64,000 bases of DNA from JARRNE01 sp963824085. GTDB taxonomy: Bacteria; Pseudomonadota; Gammaproteobacteria; Chromatiales; Chromatiaceae. Positions 1 to 8,776 of this stretch are shown here, one piece after another. The notes under the pieces were generated by a model. It did not search any database, was not told the origin of the DNA, and worked only from the letters and a program-made list of their open reading frames with translations. The position numbers were made by a program, and so were the translations under genes. The stretch covers positions 13,831 to 77,830 of the forward strand of contig CAWGNT010000012.1 of the NCBI GenBank assembly GCA_963824085.1, in the 5' to 3' direction. Each line of letters starts with the position of its first letter. The first letter of the stretch is position 1.

Positions 1-583
1 TCACGGGATCGGCGAAGTGGGCGCGCATCAGGGTATCGCCGATATCGTGCATATCCATAAACGGGTTGACATGTGTGTGGCCGTCCGCGGCGGCCCAGGC
101 CTCTCGCAGCTCCTTGAGGGTATCGGGGCCGAAGGTCGTGAACATCAGAAGGCCGCCGGGCCGGAGCACCCGCAGGAGCTCGCCGAAGGTGCCCGGCAGA
201 TCATTGCACCACTGCAGCGTGGCATTCGAGAAGACGAGATCGACCGTCGCGTCGGCGATGGGCAAGCTCTCCGCGTCGGCACAGATGCAGCGAGGACGAT
301 TAAACCAGGACCCGCGGCACCTCGCCCGCGTAAGCATGGCAAGCGCAAAGTCGAGGGCCAAGATGTGCGCCTTGCGAAAACGGCGCTGCAAGGCGTCGAT
401 GGCGTAACCCGTACCAGCTCCCAGATCCAGGATGATCCCCGGCTGCACGCGGACGCACTCGAGTCGCTCCAGCATGCGGTCCGCGATCTCCCGCTGCACG
501 ACTGCAGCCTGGTCATAGGCAGCCGCGGCACGCTCGAACGAGCGGCGCGCGGAACGCTTGTCCAGCGGGTCGCCGCTCAGCAT
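1..583 (-). CDS. bioC: Malonyl-ACP O-methyltransferase BioC (3' end outside the window)
   Basis: SAM-dependent methyltransferase that methylates the free carboxyl of malonyl-ACP, so that the fatty acid synthesis machinery can build the pimeloyl chain of biotin. The reverse-strand frame from ATG at 583 is open to the window edge (about 194 residues). It shows the class I methyltransferase motif ILDLGAGTGY at residues 51-60, a motif-II-like DADxxxLPIAD region, and the BioC-typical run FSNATLQWCND followed by LRVLRPGGLLMFTTFGPDT. The start overlaps the end of bioH by a few bases, as expected for the last visible gene of a bioB-F-H-C operon. A bioD gene may follow beyond position 1 but is not visible. 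Confidence 0.93.
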   Translation of the reverse strand, partial: MLSGDPLDKRSARRSFERAAAAYDQAAVVQREIADRMLERLECVRVQPGIILDLGAGTGYAIDALQRRFRKAHILALDFALAMLTRARCRGSWFNRPRCICADAESLPIADATVDLVFSNATLQWCNDLPGTFGELLRVLRPGGLLMFTTFGPDTLKELREAWAAADGHTHVNPFMDMHDIGDTLMRAHFADPV

Positions 584-1353
584 GCCACCCCCCCAAGGAA
601 CGCGGTGATCTCCGCTGCCGTCTCCGTCCGATGTGAGAGCATAGGAGCATGTCCGGCACCCGGGATCACGCGCAGCCGAGCCTCCGGGAGCAAGGCGGCG
701 ATGCCCTCCGCCACCGCCGCCGGCACCAGCGTATCGTGCTGGCCGAAAAGCCACAGGGTCGGACAACGGATCTCGCAGAGGCGCGCGCGCAAATCCCCGC
801 CCCGAAGGAGATCGAGTCCAAGCGCGAGAGCCATGGGGTCCGGTGGCGGACGCCGCGCGATCTCTTGGCGCAGGGTGCGCAAGGTCTCCCGTGCCGCCTC
901 GCTGCCGCGCACCTGCAGGGAGAGGAAACGCTCCAGCGTCCCGGCCGGATCGGCGATCAGGCTGTCGTGGAATTGAAGGAGAGTCTCTGCCGGCATGGCG
1001 TGGGGCCAATCTGGAGCGCGGACGAACCGGGGGTTCGTGGTCATCAGGATCAGGCCGCAGACCCGCTCCGGGGCGTGCAAGGCAGCCTCGAGCGCGACCA
1101 GGCCGCCGAGGGACCAGCCGAGCCAGAGTGCCCGCTCGGGTGCAGCTAGAAGACAGGCGTCCGCCCAGTCATCAAGACCCGTATGACTCGATGTAGCGGG
1201 GGCTTCTCCATGGCCAGGAAGCTCGATCGGGAGCGGCCGCCACCCCGCCCCGACCACTTGCGGTAGCCCCTGCCACACGGCCGCATTCATACCCCAGCCG
1301 TGGAGGGCGACCAGCGTCTGCCCAGTGCCACGCCGCTCAACCCGGAGAATCAC
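577..1353 (-). CDS. bioH: Pimeloyl-ACP methyl ester carboxylesterase BioH
   Basis: Alpha/beta hydrolase of 258 residues that removes the methyl group from pimeloyl-ACP methyl ester, ending the BioC-BioH detour through fatty acid synthesis. The oxyanion-hole motif HGWGMN lies near residues 18-23. The nucleophile Ser81 sits in GWSLGG, with the expected acid Asp207 (GQHDTLVP) and base His235 (GAGHAPM). Length equals the E. coli enzyme. The GTG start at 1353 overlaps the bioF stop (GTGA) and its own stop overlaps the start of bioC, so translation is probably coupled. Pairing with bioC supports this function over a generic esterase. Confidence 0.93.
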   Translation of the reverse strand: MILRVERRGTGQTLVALHGWGMNAAVWQGLPQVVGAGWRPLPIELPGHGEAPATSSHTGLDDWADACLLAAPERALWLGWSLGGLVALEAALHAPERVCGLILMTTNPRFVRAPDWPHAMPAETLLQFHDSLIADPAGTLERFLSLQVRGSEAARETLRTLRQEIARRPPPDPMALALGLDLLRGGDLRARLCEIRCPTLWLFGQHDTLVPAAVAEGIAALLPEARLRVIPGAGHAPMLSHRTETAAEITAFLGGVAC

Positions 1354-2510
1354 GCGGCCTGCTCCTTGTCCGGCAACTCGGCGAGGGCATCCAGCAGCCG
1401 GTCCACGTCCGCTTCCTCATGGACGGCGGAGAAAGTCACCCGAAGACGCGCGGCGCCGTCGGGTACCGTGGGCGGACGGATCGCACCGACCAGGATACCG
1501 GCGGTCTCAAGATGTCGGCTCCACGCCAGGGCGCGCTCTGCGGTCCCGGCGATGACCGGCTGGATAGGTGTCTCGGATGCGGCGAGGGAGAGTCCCAGCC
1601 GACCTGCGCCGGTGCGAAACCGCGAGACCAGTGCGCGCAGTCGCTGCCGGCGCCAAGACTCGCACCGGGCGATCGCCAGGCTGGCCCGGGTCGCCTCGGC
1701 CACCGCCGGGGGCGGAGCCGTCGTGTAGATGTAGCTGCGCGCCCGCTGGATTAGAGTCTCGATCAGCTCATCGGAGCCGGCAACGAATGCGCCGAAGGTC
1801 CCGAACGCCTTTCCCAAGGTTCCCACCAGGATCGGCACCTGGGCCGCCGTGAGGCCAAAGTGCTCCAGGCTGCCGCCGCCCTGGTCGCCGATTACGCCGA
1901 GGCCGTGCGCGTCGTCGACCATGAGCCAAGCGCCGTGCCGATCCGCAAGGCGGGCAAGGGCCGGCAGGGGGGCGAGATCACCGTCCATGCTGAACACCCC
2001 GTCCGTCGCGAGCAGTCGCGCCCCTTGCGCTGCCAGCTGGCGCTCGAGGGCATCGGTGTCGGAGTGCGGGTAACGCCGCAAATGCGCTCGGCTTAGCAGC
2101 GCGCCGTCCAGCAGGGAGGCGTGGTTGAGGCGGTCCTCGAACACGCGATCCGCTCGACGGGTCAGCGCCGAGATGACCCCCAGATTGGCCATGTATCCGG
2201 TGGAAAACAGGAGAGCGCGAGGCCGCCCGACGAGCTCCGCCAGATCCTCTTCGAGAGCATGGTGGGCTGCACTGTGACCGGTGATCAGATGGGCCGCGCC
2301 GCTGCCGACGCCATAGGTGTCCGCGCCTCGCTTAAGGGCCGCCCTCACTGCGGGGTGATTCGCAAGGCCGAGATAATCGTTGCTGCAGAAGGCGAGCAGG
2401 CGCCGGCCGTCGATGACGGGGCGTGCTCCCTGAGGACCATCCAGCACCCGTCGCGCGCGATAGAGGTGCGCGTCGCGCAGGTGTCGGAGCTCGGCCGCGA
2501 GCGCGCTCAC
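1350..2510 (-). CDS. bioF: 8-amino-7-oxononanoate synthase BioF
   Basis: PLP-dependent alpha-oxoamine synthase that condenses pimeloyl-ACP with L-alanine to give KAPA. The GTG start at 2510 is chosen because it lies 4 nt after the bioB stop, has an AAGGGG ribosome binding site, and gives 386 residues, the usual length; longer frames would read into bioB. Visible features are FCSNDYLGLA (41-50), the glycine-rich GVGSGAAHLITG (67-78), the VDDAHG motif (198-203) and the Schiff-base Lys234 in GTLGKAFG. Second gene of the biotin operon. Confidence 0.94.
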   Translation of the reverse strand: MSALAAELRHLRDAHLYRARRVLDGPQGARPVIDGRRLLAFCSNDYLGLANHPAVRAALKRGADTYGVGSGAAHLITGHSAAHHALEEDLAELVGRPRALLFSTGYMANLGVISALTRRADRVFEDRLNHASLLDGALLSRAHLRRYPHSDTDALERQLAAQGARLLATDGVFSMDGDLAPLPALARLADRHGAWLMVDDAHGLGVIGDQGGGSLEHFGLTAAQVPILVGTLGKAFGTFGAFVAGSDELIETLIQRARSYIYTTAPPPAVAEATRASLAIARCESWRRQRLRALVSRFRTGAGRLGLSLAASETPIQPVIAGTAERALAWSRHLETAGILVGAIRPPTVPDGAARLRVTFSAVHEEADVDRLLDALAELPDKEQAA

Positions 2511-2514
2511 CCCT

Positions 2515-3522
2515 TTACTGAGCCGCTTTCCTGGTGCAGAGGCCGGGGGTGGTGCGCTCGTGCGCCTGCACGGTCTCGAAGGTAAGCCCAAGGCGCTCGA
2601 ACAGTAGACGATCCGAGTCCGCCGCCGCGTTCGGCGTAGTGAGCAGACGCTCCCCGTAGAAGATCGAGTTGGCGCCGGCGAGAAAGCACAGCGCCTGGAG
2701 CTCGTCACTCATGTGGGAGCGCCCGGCAGACAAGCGCACGTACGAGCGCGGCATCAGGATGCGAGCCGCGGCGACGGTGCGCACGAGCTCGAACGGGTCT
2801 AGCTTCGGGGTGCCGAAGAGAGGCGTACCCTCCACCTGCACCAACATGTTGATCGGGACGGACTCCGGGTGTTTGGGCAGGTTGGCCAGCTGGCGGAGCA
2901 TGGAGGCGCGGTCGTGCCGGGACTCCCCCATCCCCAGTATGCCCCCACTGCAGACGCGGATGCCCGCTCGCTGCACATGGTCCAGCGTCTCCAGCCGGTC
3001 GCGATAGCTCCGGGTGCTTATGACCTGGCCGTAATACTCTGGAGACGTGTCCAGGTTGTGGTTGTAGTAGTCGAGGCCCGCATCCTTCAGCCGACTTGCC
3101 TGGGGCCCGTTCAACATGCCGAGCGTGACGCAGGTCTCGAGTCCCACGTCACTCACCGCGGCGATCATGCGAATGACCTGATCGAGGTTCTTGTCGGTGG
3201 GGTTGCGCCAAGCCGCACCCATGCAGAAGCGGGTCGCCCCCGCAGCCTTGGCGGTCCGCGCCGCCGCGACAACTTCGTCTAGAGGCAAGAGCCGCTCGGA
3301 GGCGAGACCGGTGTCGTGCTTTGCGCTCTGAGCGCAATAGCCGCAATCCTCCGGACAGGCCCCGGTCTTGATGCTCAGGAGGGTGCTGACCTGTACTTCG
3401 TTTGGGTCGAAGTGGGCGCGGTGAACGCCTTGCGCCCGGAAGAGCAGGTCGTTCAATGGCTTGGCGAGGAGACAGTCGATCTCGTCGAGCGACCAGTCGC
3501 AGCGGACGTCGGGCAGGGGCAT
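2515..3522 (-). CDS. bioB: Biotin synthase BioB
   Basis: Radical-SAM enzyme that inserts sulfur into dethiobiotin, the last step of biotin synthesis. The CxxxCxxC cluster motif is at Cys56, Cys60 and Cys63 (GACPEDCGYCAQS). RFCMGAAWRNP, YYNHNLDTSPEYY and a GGILGMGES segment are all typical of BioB. The ATG at 3522 gives 335 residues, has a GGAAG ribosome binding site, and begins just before the conserved WSLDEI region; the frame is open further upstream, but that part overlaps the promoter and operator. First gene of bioB-F-H-C and the direct target of the predicted BirA operator. Confidence 0.95.
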   Translation of the reverse strand: MPLPDVRCDWSLDEIDCLLAKPLNDLLFRAQGVHRAHFDPNEVQVSTLLSIKTGACPEDCGYCAQSAKHDTGLASERLLPLDEVVAAARTAKAAGATRFCMGAAWRNPTDKNLDQVIRMIAAVSDVGLETCVTLGMLNGPQASRLKDAGLDYYNHNLDTSPEYYGQVISTRSYRDRLETLDHVQRAGIRVCSGGILGMGESRHDRASMLRQLANLPKHPESVPINMLVQVEGTPLFGTPKLDPFELVRTVAAARILMPRSYVRLSAGRSHMSDELQALCFLAGANSIFYGERLLTTPNAAADSDRLLFERLGLTFETVQAHERTTPGLCTRKAAQ

Positions 3523-3575
3523 TGTGAGCTTCCAGACTGCAAAGCGTGCTGACACTTGGAGCGGCACGTCTCGAC

Positions 3576-3603
3576 ATGGTAGCCGCGCGCCGATCGCTGT
3601 CAA
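3576..3603 (-). promoter_or_regulatory. Sigma-70 promoter of the bio operon
   Basis: Reading leftwards, a perfect -35 hexamer TTGACA (3603-3598) is followed after 16 nt by the -10 hexamer TACCAT (3581-3576). This leaves a leader of about 45 nt before the bioB ATG at 3522. The -35 box lies inside one half of the BirA-like operator, so a bound repressor would block RNA polymerase. Confidence 0.6.
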
Positions 3604-3629
3604 CCACCGCGCGCGACGTCAGTTTACAA
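3597..3629 (-). promoter_or_regulatory. BirA-type biotin operator
   Basis: On the minus strand TTGTAAACT (3629-3621), a 15-nt spacer, and GGTTGACAG (3605-3597) form an imperfect dyad. The proteobacterial BirA site is known as TTGTAAACC-N14/15-GGTTTACAA; the halves here match 8 of 9 and 7 of 9 positions with the correct spacing. The site overlaps the -35 box of the bioB promoter. Inference: biotinyl-AMP-BirA represses bioBFHC; birA itself is not in the window. Confidence 0.7.
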
Positions 3630-3660
3630 ACCTAGCTCGCTGGGGGCGTGAAATCCGACC

Positions 3661-4083
3661 TTACTCTCCACGCATACGCTGGCAGAAGGTGCGCTCGTCA
3701 GGGTCTTCGATCGCCTTAACGACCGCATCCACCAGCTCCCCCAGCTCCACGGGCGAAATCGCCTCCATCACTTTGCTCAAAAGCGCCGGTCTCACGTCCG
3801 CGTATACCGCGCGTCCGTCCTTTAGGTTCACCACGACCCCAGATGCGTGGTAGTCGTCGGGCGAGTCAGGTACGCTCTCATCGTAGAGCCGCTGGTCGAG
3901 CTCGAACATCTCGTCGTAGAAGGCATCGATCTCATCGGCCAGGGCGTCATCCGCGTCCTCCTCGGACAGGGTCACGACCCGCTCGGACTCCCCCTTTTCG
4001 ACAGTGGAGTCGAGCCCCTTCGCCTCGAGAAAACGGATGAATCGGTCGCAAGGCTCCGCGTTGAAGAAGACGTATTCGAGCAT
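3661..4083 (-). CDS. Conserved hypothetical acidic protein
   Basis: Encodes 140 residues from ATG at 4083 (MLEYVFFNAEPCDRF). The middle is very acidic (SEEDADDALADEIDAFYDEMFELD) and probably helical; the C-terminal part has a short strand-rich segment (ASGVVVNLKDGRAVYADVRP) followed by two helices. There is no signal peptide or membrane segment, so it is probably cytosolic. I do not recognise a characterised family. It sits alone on the minus strand upstream of the bio operon and divergent from comF. Confidence 0.75.
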   Translation of the reverse strand: MLEYVFFNAEPCDRFIRFLEAKGLDSTVEKGESERVVTLSEEDADDALADEIDAFYDEMFELDQRLYDESVPDSPDDYHASGVVVNLKDGRAVYADVRPALLSKVMEAISPVELGELVDAVVKAIEDPDERTFCQRMRGE

Positions 4084-4234
4084 GGTCAAATCTCCGTGCC
4101 ATCGCCATCTGTAGGGACACACCGTCCGGTCGCATCGCCGTGGCGCCGGGCCGAAAGAAGGAAATTGAGCGGTCATACCTTCACCTAACCGTCCGGGTGA
4201 TCATAGTCAAGGGCATCCAAACCGGAAACGGCTC

Positions 4235-4942
4235 GTGGTTAGACCTTGGATCGAATACCTTGTCGCGAAGCTATACCCGCCGACCTGCGTGCTCTGCGGT
4301 GCGCCCGGCGACCAGGGGCTCGACCTTTGTCTGGGCTGCCTGGGCGATATGCCGCACAACCGCCACTGCTGCAGCCGCTGTGCGCTCCCGTTGCCGCCGG
4401 AGCACCAAGCGGGCAACGTCTGCGGCGAGTGCCAGCGGCGTCCGCCGCCCTTCGACCGCTGCCACGCTGCATTCCGTTACGAGGATCCCGTGCCGATGCT
4501 CGTGAGCGCAGCTAAGTTCCGGAGTCGCCTCAACATAGCCCGCCTGCTCGGGGAATGCCTCCTGCGCTCACTCCGTGAGCGCGGCGAAGCGCTGCCAACC
4601 CTGATTATCCCGGTGCCCCTCCACCCGCGACGCCTCCGCGAGCGTGGTTACAACCAGGCCCTGGAGCTGGCGCGGCCCGTGAGTCGAGGACTGGGTCTAC
4701 CCTTGGACACGAAGAGCTGCATCCGAGTCCAGTCAACTACCCCCCAGGCCGGGTTGGAGAAACAGGCTCGCAGGCGCAATGTTCGTGGTGCCTTTCGGGC
4801 GGTGCGCCCACCCTCTGCAAGGCACGTGGCATTGATCGACGACGTCGTCACCACGGGTTCGACCGTGTCCGAGCTGACGAAGGTCCTCCACCGTGCGGGC
4901 GTCGAGCGTGTCGATGTCTGGTCGGCCGCCCGTACCGAGTAA
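4235..4942 (+). CDS. comF: ComF family phosphoribosyltransferase-like protein
   Basis: 235-residue ComF/GntX-type protein, associated in other bacteria with uptake or use of external DNA. The N-terminus carries a zinc-finger-like set of cysteine pairs (CVLC at 18-21, CLGC at 32-35, CCSRC at 45-49, CGEC near 70). The C-terminus is a type I phosphoribosyltransferase fold with PVPLHPRRLRERGYNQ and the PRPP-binding loop DDVVTTGSTV at 202-211. A GTG start at 4235 is used. In many gammaproteobacteria comF lies divergent from bioB, as here, with the unknown gene 3661-4083 between. The exact biochemical role is unknown for the family. Confidence 0.9.
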   Translation: MVRPWIEYLVAKLYPPTCVLCGAPGDQGLDLCLGCLGDMPHNRHCCSRCALPLPPEHQAGNVCGECQRRPPPFDRCHAAFRYEDPVPMLVSAAKFRSRLNIARLLGECLLRSLRERGEALPTLIIPVPLHPRRLRERGYNQALELARPVSRGLGLPLDTKSCIRVQSTTPQAGLEKQARRRNVRGAFRAVRPPSARHVALIDDVVTTGSTVSELTKVLHRAGVERVDVWSAARTE

Positions 4943-5364
4943 GTGTTCCATAGGTACGCAATAACTCTCATCCGGGGGAGCCGATGCAAGCCACCTGCAG
5001 GAGCCAGGTCTCGGGGCAATCGTTGCCGGCTCAAGGCGTTGTCCAATTGTCTAGCCCGAGCGACGGAGAGTACGGGCCGTGCAAATTGTCATCCGGTACG
5101 TCGCGGGGCTGCGCTCGTCGTCCCACAACAACCCCACCCACCGGGACGCTATGCTGCGATGGTGTGCAATAGGCGCATAGGCGGCTTCCGACACCCAAGC
5201 GAAATTCGGCAGATGTCGGTACGACCACAGGCTCGTACCCCGTCCCGGCACAAGTGACAATACGCGAAATGCCGCCTCGGCACCGCTCGCCAACGTCCCA
5301 TCGGGACTGAAGAGCCGGATGGAGCGGGCGTACGCGTCTGGCGAGACCCCGGGATGATCGGCAG
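4943..5364. other. Intergenic region between comF and the lipoprotein gene
   Basis: No coding sequence is convincing in this 422-bp tail-to-tail interval. At about 5098-5126 there is a short REP-like palindromic stretch (GGGGCTGCGCTCGTCGTCCC) resembling the element after gspD. No clear rho-independent terminator with a T tract was found. Confidence 0.4.
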
Positions 5365-6174
5365 CTACTGGCCCTGAAGGAACCTGTGCCTGTAACGGTC
5401 GTTTTTCGAGGCCTGGTCTGGGGGACGGCTCACGTGCTTACTCTGATTCCGAACGCGCGCCCAGCTCCGCTCCACCCGTGCTTGAGCGGGCGACGGGGTT
5501 ACTTTGGGCTGCGATTGCTCCCGCGGATGCGAGCCTTTCCGGCGGTCGGCCGGGGATCTCGCCGGCACGCCATGGTCTCGGCCTTGTTGGGTGCGCCGCC
5601 AGTCCGGACGAGCGTGGGTATCCGGAAGCGCAGACCCTCTTTCCGGCTGCCAGCGAGAGGAGGCTTTGGGGGCCCGACTGCGATCCGCATCAGGCCGCCG
5701 ATCGATTGCCAGATCTCGATTCCAGCCCGCGCTCGGACGCGGATTCTTCACGTGCCCGCGGTTCGGTTGGGCGCGATAGGACGGCAGGTATCGGTTCCGG
5801 TCCGCGTGGTGCGGCGGTGGGCGATAGTGGCGGTCGTACCCTCGCCGCAACGGGGTGGGGAGCCTCTCCACTGGTCGGTGCGCCCACGGACCATTGTGAC
5901 GGTGGCTCCGCTCCCAGTGGCCGCCGCGCTCGCGGTAGTAATAACCATTCCACCAAAAGAGGCCGGGGTAGGAGACTACCCGGTAGACGCCGGGGTCGTA
6001 GTCATATACGACGCTCACTCCGTCGGACGTGACGTAGCGTTCGCCGTACGGCGCAACACCGTACGTGGAATATCCACCGTAGTAATACCCGTCGGCCGGT
6101 ACGACCGCGCACCCACCCAGGATAACGGCCGAGCCCAGCGCGAGCTTGATCACTGTGGCTTTCAACCTGCTCAT
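5365..6174 (-). CDS. Putative lipoprotein, aromatic N-terminal part and basic low-complexity C-terminus
   Basis: Encodes 269 residues. The N-terminus is a lipoprotein signal peptide with lipobox LGGC and Cys22. It is followed by a Tyr/Gly-rich region (YYYGGYSTYG) and a YDYDPGVYRVVSYPGLFWWNGYYYRE segment common in small outer-membrane-associated lipoproteins. From about residue 90 the sequence becomes rich in Arg, His, Pro and Ser with no recognisable fold. I infer an envelope location; function is unknown. The region upstream holds a DnaA box and a degenerate repeat. Confidence 0.65.
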   Translation of the reverse strand: MSRLKATVIKLALGSAVILGGCAVVPADGYYYGGYSTYGVAPYGERYVTSDGVSVVYDYDPGVYRVVSYPGLFWWNGYYYRERGGHWERSHRHNGPWAHRPVERLPTPLRRGYDRHYRPPPHHADRNRYLPSYRAQPNRGHVKNPRPSAGWNRDLAIDRRPDADRSRAPKASSRWQPERGSALPDTHARPDWRRTQQGRDHGVPARSPADRRKGSHPREQSQPKVTPSPAQARVERSWARVRNQSKHVSRPPDQASKNDRYRHRFLQGQ

Positions 6175-6664
6175 GACAGACTCCTCGCTCTTCGCGAGCG
6201 GCGGTCATGGCCCGCCGCCCAACGCGGCAGCGGGCACGGAACCCCACTGCAGCCCCCAGAGCCCGGACATCCTCCAGGCTTGAGGGGCCGCAATCGTCAT
6301 TATCCACAGTCACCCTGAACCCCGGCTGAACGGTCAGTCACACCTGAGAGATACTGCGCGTAACGACGCCCAATTCGCTCTGCCCCGGTGCCCGACGACG
6401 CTTCGACGGGGTTGATTAGTCCCATTCCTCAGCTGTCACGTGCGCGCTGACTTGAGACGGAGTCGCTCGCCGTCCTTGGCACCTGGCTTCCGAGACTCCC
6501 TGCGGGAACGACGACGCCGATGCGCGTCCGGGCGTCATCCCAGCGTCGTGCCTCAGCCGGTACCGCCGTTAGGCGGTACCGTCAGCACCAGGGACGTATT
6601 CGCGGCGTGTCCCGACGGTCCCTACCCGATCCTGGCCCGGCACTGAGTTATCGTGCTAATCACA
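6175..6664. other. Intergenic region with degenerate repeat C1 and a palindrome
   Basis: No gene is supported in these 490 bp. It holds a perfect DnaA 9-mer, a degenerate copy of repeat family C (about 6413-6560, sharing ATTCCTCAGCTGT, CACCTGG and GGGCGTCATCCC with the copies at 55371 and 62077), and a 9-bp perfect inverted repeat GGTACCGCC/GGCGGTACC with a 4-nt loop at 6559-6580. No T tract follows the hairpin, so I do not call it a terminator. Confidence 0.5.
6300..6308 (+). promoter_or_regulatory. Isolated DnaA box
   Basis: TTATCCACA is a perfect match to the DnaA-binding 9-mer, in the intergenic region upstream of the lipoprotein gene and about 10 kb from dnaA. Single boxes occur by chance in a window of this size, so a regulatory or titration role is only a possibility. 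Confidence 0.3.
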
Positions 6665-7576
6665 TCAGGCGAAGCCTCCAGCCACGACCTCCAGAGCCCG
6701 CATCGGACCCGCCGAGCGAATCACTTCGAGCTGCTTCCGCTCCTTTACGAAGAGCGAGCCGGCGAACCCCAGGGCATTGATCGAGACTGATAGGTAACAC
6801 TCCTGCACGCGCGGCACCGCGAGCATCCAATCGTGGGCCACGAGCAGGTTGTAGGGAGCGGACTGGTATTGGTTACCGTCCCTGCTCACCGCCTCGATAC
6901 CCAACCGCGAGAGCAGATCGAGATAGAGGGTGAGTGCCTCCGATGCAGCCCTTACCGGGTCGTTCCCAATCGGCGCGCCAAGGCGGCCGAAGGCGTGGCG
7001 GAAATGAAGGCCAGGACACCGAGCGCCTGTGCCCGTGAGAAGCGGCTCCATCGGGAACGCAGGCGCGCCCGGCCCTGCGCACGCGGGAACGAGCTGAAGG
7101 TGCTTGTGCACTTGGCTTGCTCCCGCCGCCACTCCACCGTTATAGAAACCCAAACCGTCACATTCGGCCATCGAGACGAAGAGTGCCCGAAAGTCGTCGA
7201 TCGTCAGCAAGCTTTCTTGGTCTTCGAAGGCGCGCGTGACGATGAGTAGGTGTCGCTCCAACACGTTAAACTTGTTGAGTACCGCCACGTGGGTTTGGGA
7301 GACCTCGCCCACCGTGAGGTCGGGCTCGGGCGGGAGGAACGGGTTTGCGCGTTTCTCTCGTTCTTGACCCTGACTTTTTCCATGGCGCTTCTCGGCCTCC
7401 TTGCGGCGCAGGCTGGAGACCACGCGCACCAGGAAGCGCACCCCGCCATCCTCTACGACTGTCTGGTCGGTGTGGATTGGCTGCAGCGCGCCGCTTTGCA
7501 GCGCCGAGCGCATGCGTGCGTCCAGGGCGCCGGCCAGGGTTCCCGGTTTCAATAGGATGTCGTTGCCGTTCGTCAT
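6665..7576 (-). CDS. ATP adenylyltransferase / Ap4A phosphorylase-like protein
   Basis: 303-residue HIT-superfamily protein of the Apa1/Apa2 type, which splits diadenosine tetraphosphate with phosphate into ATP and ADP. The active-site histidine triad appears as HKHLQ with His157 and His159, preceded by the family-typical YNGGVAAGASQ. VAVLNKFNVLERHLLIVTR (98-116) and the C-terminal YNLLVAHDWMLAVPR region are also typical of this family. It is cytosolic and likely monocistronic. It lies divergent from the aldolase gene. Function is inferred from family membership. Confidence 0.83.
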   Translation of the reverse strand: MTNGNDILLKPGTLAGALDARMRSALQSGALQPIHTDQTVVEDGGVRFLVRVVSSLRRKEAEKRHGKSQGQEREKRANPFLPPEPDLTVGEVSQTHVAVLNKFNVLERHLLIVTRAFEDQESLLTIDDFRALFVSMAECDGLGFYNGGVAAGASQVHKHLQLVPACAGPGAPAFPMEPLLTGTGARCPGLHFRHAFGRLGAPIGNDPVRAASEALTLYLDLLSRLGIEAVSRDGNQYQSAPYNLLVAHDWMLAVPRVQECYLSVSINALGFAGSLFVKERKQLEVIRSAGPMRALEVVAGGFA

Positions 7577-7726
7577 AGTCTCGCAGGAACGAAATCGGGT
7601 CCAAGGCGGTCACGATAGAGGAACATGGATTGCCGAGGAGCCGTCTCGCTGCAACAATTGCCGTCAACGCCTACTCTTGGTCTTGTGGTTTGCACGGTAC
7701 TACTCACACCCCCGAAGGAGAAAGAG

Positions 7727-8776
7727 ATGACAGACATCGTAGAACTATTGGCCGGGGAGGCGGACGACCTGCTAGGTCATCGGTGCGAGGGCGTCGCCAA
7801 GGAAATGCTTCACTTGCCTGGCCCCGACTTCGTCGATCGAGTGTTTGCCGACTCGGACCGCAAACCCGGGGTGCTGCGAAATTTCCAGACCCTGCTCGGC
7901 CACGGCCGCTTGGGCGGGACCGGCTATCTGTCCATCCTCCCGGTAGATCAGGGAGTAGAACACTCGGCCGGTGCATCGTTTGCGCCTAACCCGATCTACT
8001 TCGACCCCGAAAACATTGTCCGGCTGGCCATCGAAGGCGGCTGCAACGCCGTAGCCTCTACCCTGGGCGTCCTGGGGTCCGTGGCACGACGCTATGCGCA
8101 CAAGATCCCTTTCTTGGTAAAGCTCAACCACAACGAGCTGCTTACGTACCCGAATATCTACGACCAGACCATGTTCGCCGATGTGGAGCAGGCCTTCGAG
8201 ATGGGTGCGGTGGCCGTCGGTGCCACCATTTACTTTGGCTCAGAAGAATCCCGGCGTCAGATTCAGGAAGTGAGCGAGGCCTTCGCCCACGCTCACGAGC
8301 TCGGGATGGTAACCGTACTCTGGGCTTACCTGCGCAACCCCGCGTTCAAGCACGAAGGGACGGATTACCACACGGCGGCCGACCTCAGCGGCCAGGCGAA
8401 CCATCTGGCGGTGACGATTGAGGCGGACATCGTCAAGCAGAAGCAGGCCACGAACGATGGCGGCTTCACCGCCATCGGCTTTGGCAAGACCGATCCGAGA
8501 GTTTACGAGACCCTGTCGGGGAGCCACGTGATCGACCACGTGCGCTACCAGGTGATGAACTGCTACTTGGGCCGGATAGGAATGATCAACTCCGGGGGGG
8601 CCTCAGGGAAAGACGATTTGCGTCAGGCCGTGCGCACCGCGGTGATCAACAAACGGGCGGGCGGCATGGGACTGATCTCCGGGCGAAAGTCGTTCCAAAG
8701 GCCAATGGAGGAAGGCGTGCAGCTGCTACACGCCATCCAGGACGTCTACCTATCGCCAGAGGTCACGATTGCCTGA
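7727..8776 (+). CDS. fbaB: Class I fructose-bisphosphate aldolase (FbaB/DhnA type)
   Basis: 349-residue Schiff-base aldolase that cleaves or forms fructose 1,6-bisphosphate in glycolysis and gluconeogenesis. The archaeal-type class I signature is clear: the lysine in EADIVKQK (Lys237) should form the Schiff base, with ILPVDQGVEHS (70-80) and GTDYHTAADLSGQANHLAV upstream. SGGASGKDD near the C-terminus fits the phosphate-binding region. The ATG at 7727 is chosen over upstream in-frame starts because of the GAAGGAG ribosome binding site just before it. Length matches E. coli FbaB. Confidence 0.93.
   Translation: MTDIVELLAGEADDLLGHRCEGVAKEMLHLPGPDFVDRVFADSDRKPGVLRNFQTLLGHGRLGGTGYLSILPVDQGVEHSAGASFAPNPIYFDPENIVRLAIEGGCNAVASTLGVLGSVARRYAHKIPFLVKLNHNELLTYPNIYDQTMFADVEQAFEMGAVAVGATIYFGSEESRRQIQEVSEAFAHAHELGMVTVLWAYLRNPAFKHEGTDYHTAADLSGQANHLAVTIEADIVKQKQATNDGGFTAIGFGKTDPRVYETLSGSHVIDHVRYQVMNCYLGRIGMINSGGASGKDDLRQAVRTAVINKRAGGMGLISGRKSFQRPMEEGVQLLHAIQDVYLSPEVTIA

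Noticed and set aside
17..976. Long rightward open frame opposite bioC and bioH
   Set aside because: Arginine/alanine-rich translation without domain features; the opposite strand encodes clear BioC and BioH with overlapping stops and starts.
5386..6318. 310-codon rightward frame opposite the lipoprotein gene
   Set aside because: The reverse strand has a proper lipoprotein signal with lipobox; the forward frame has no features.
6559..6580. GC-rich perfect hairpin as a terminator of the Ap4A phosphorylase-like gene
   Set aside because: It is about 85 nt past the stop and is not followed by a T tract in the transcript direction.
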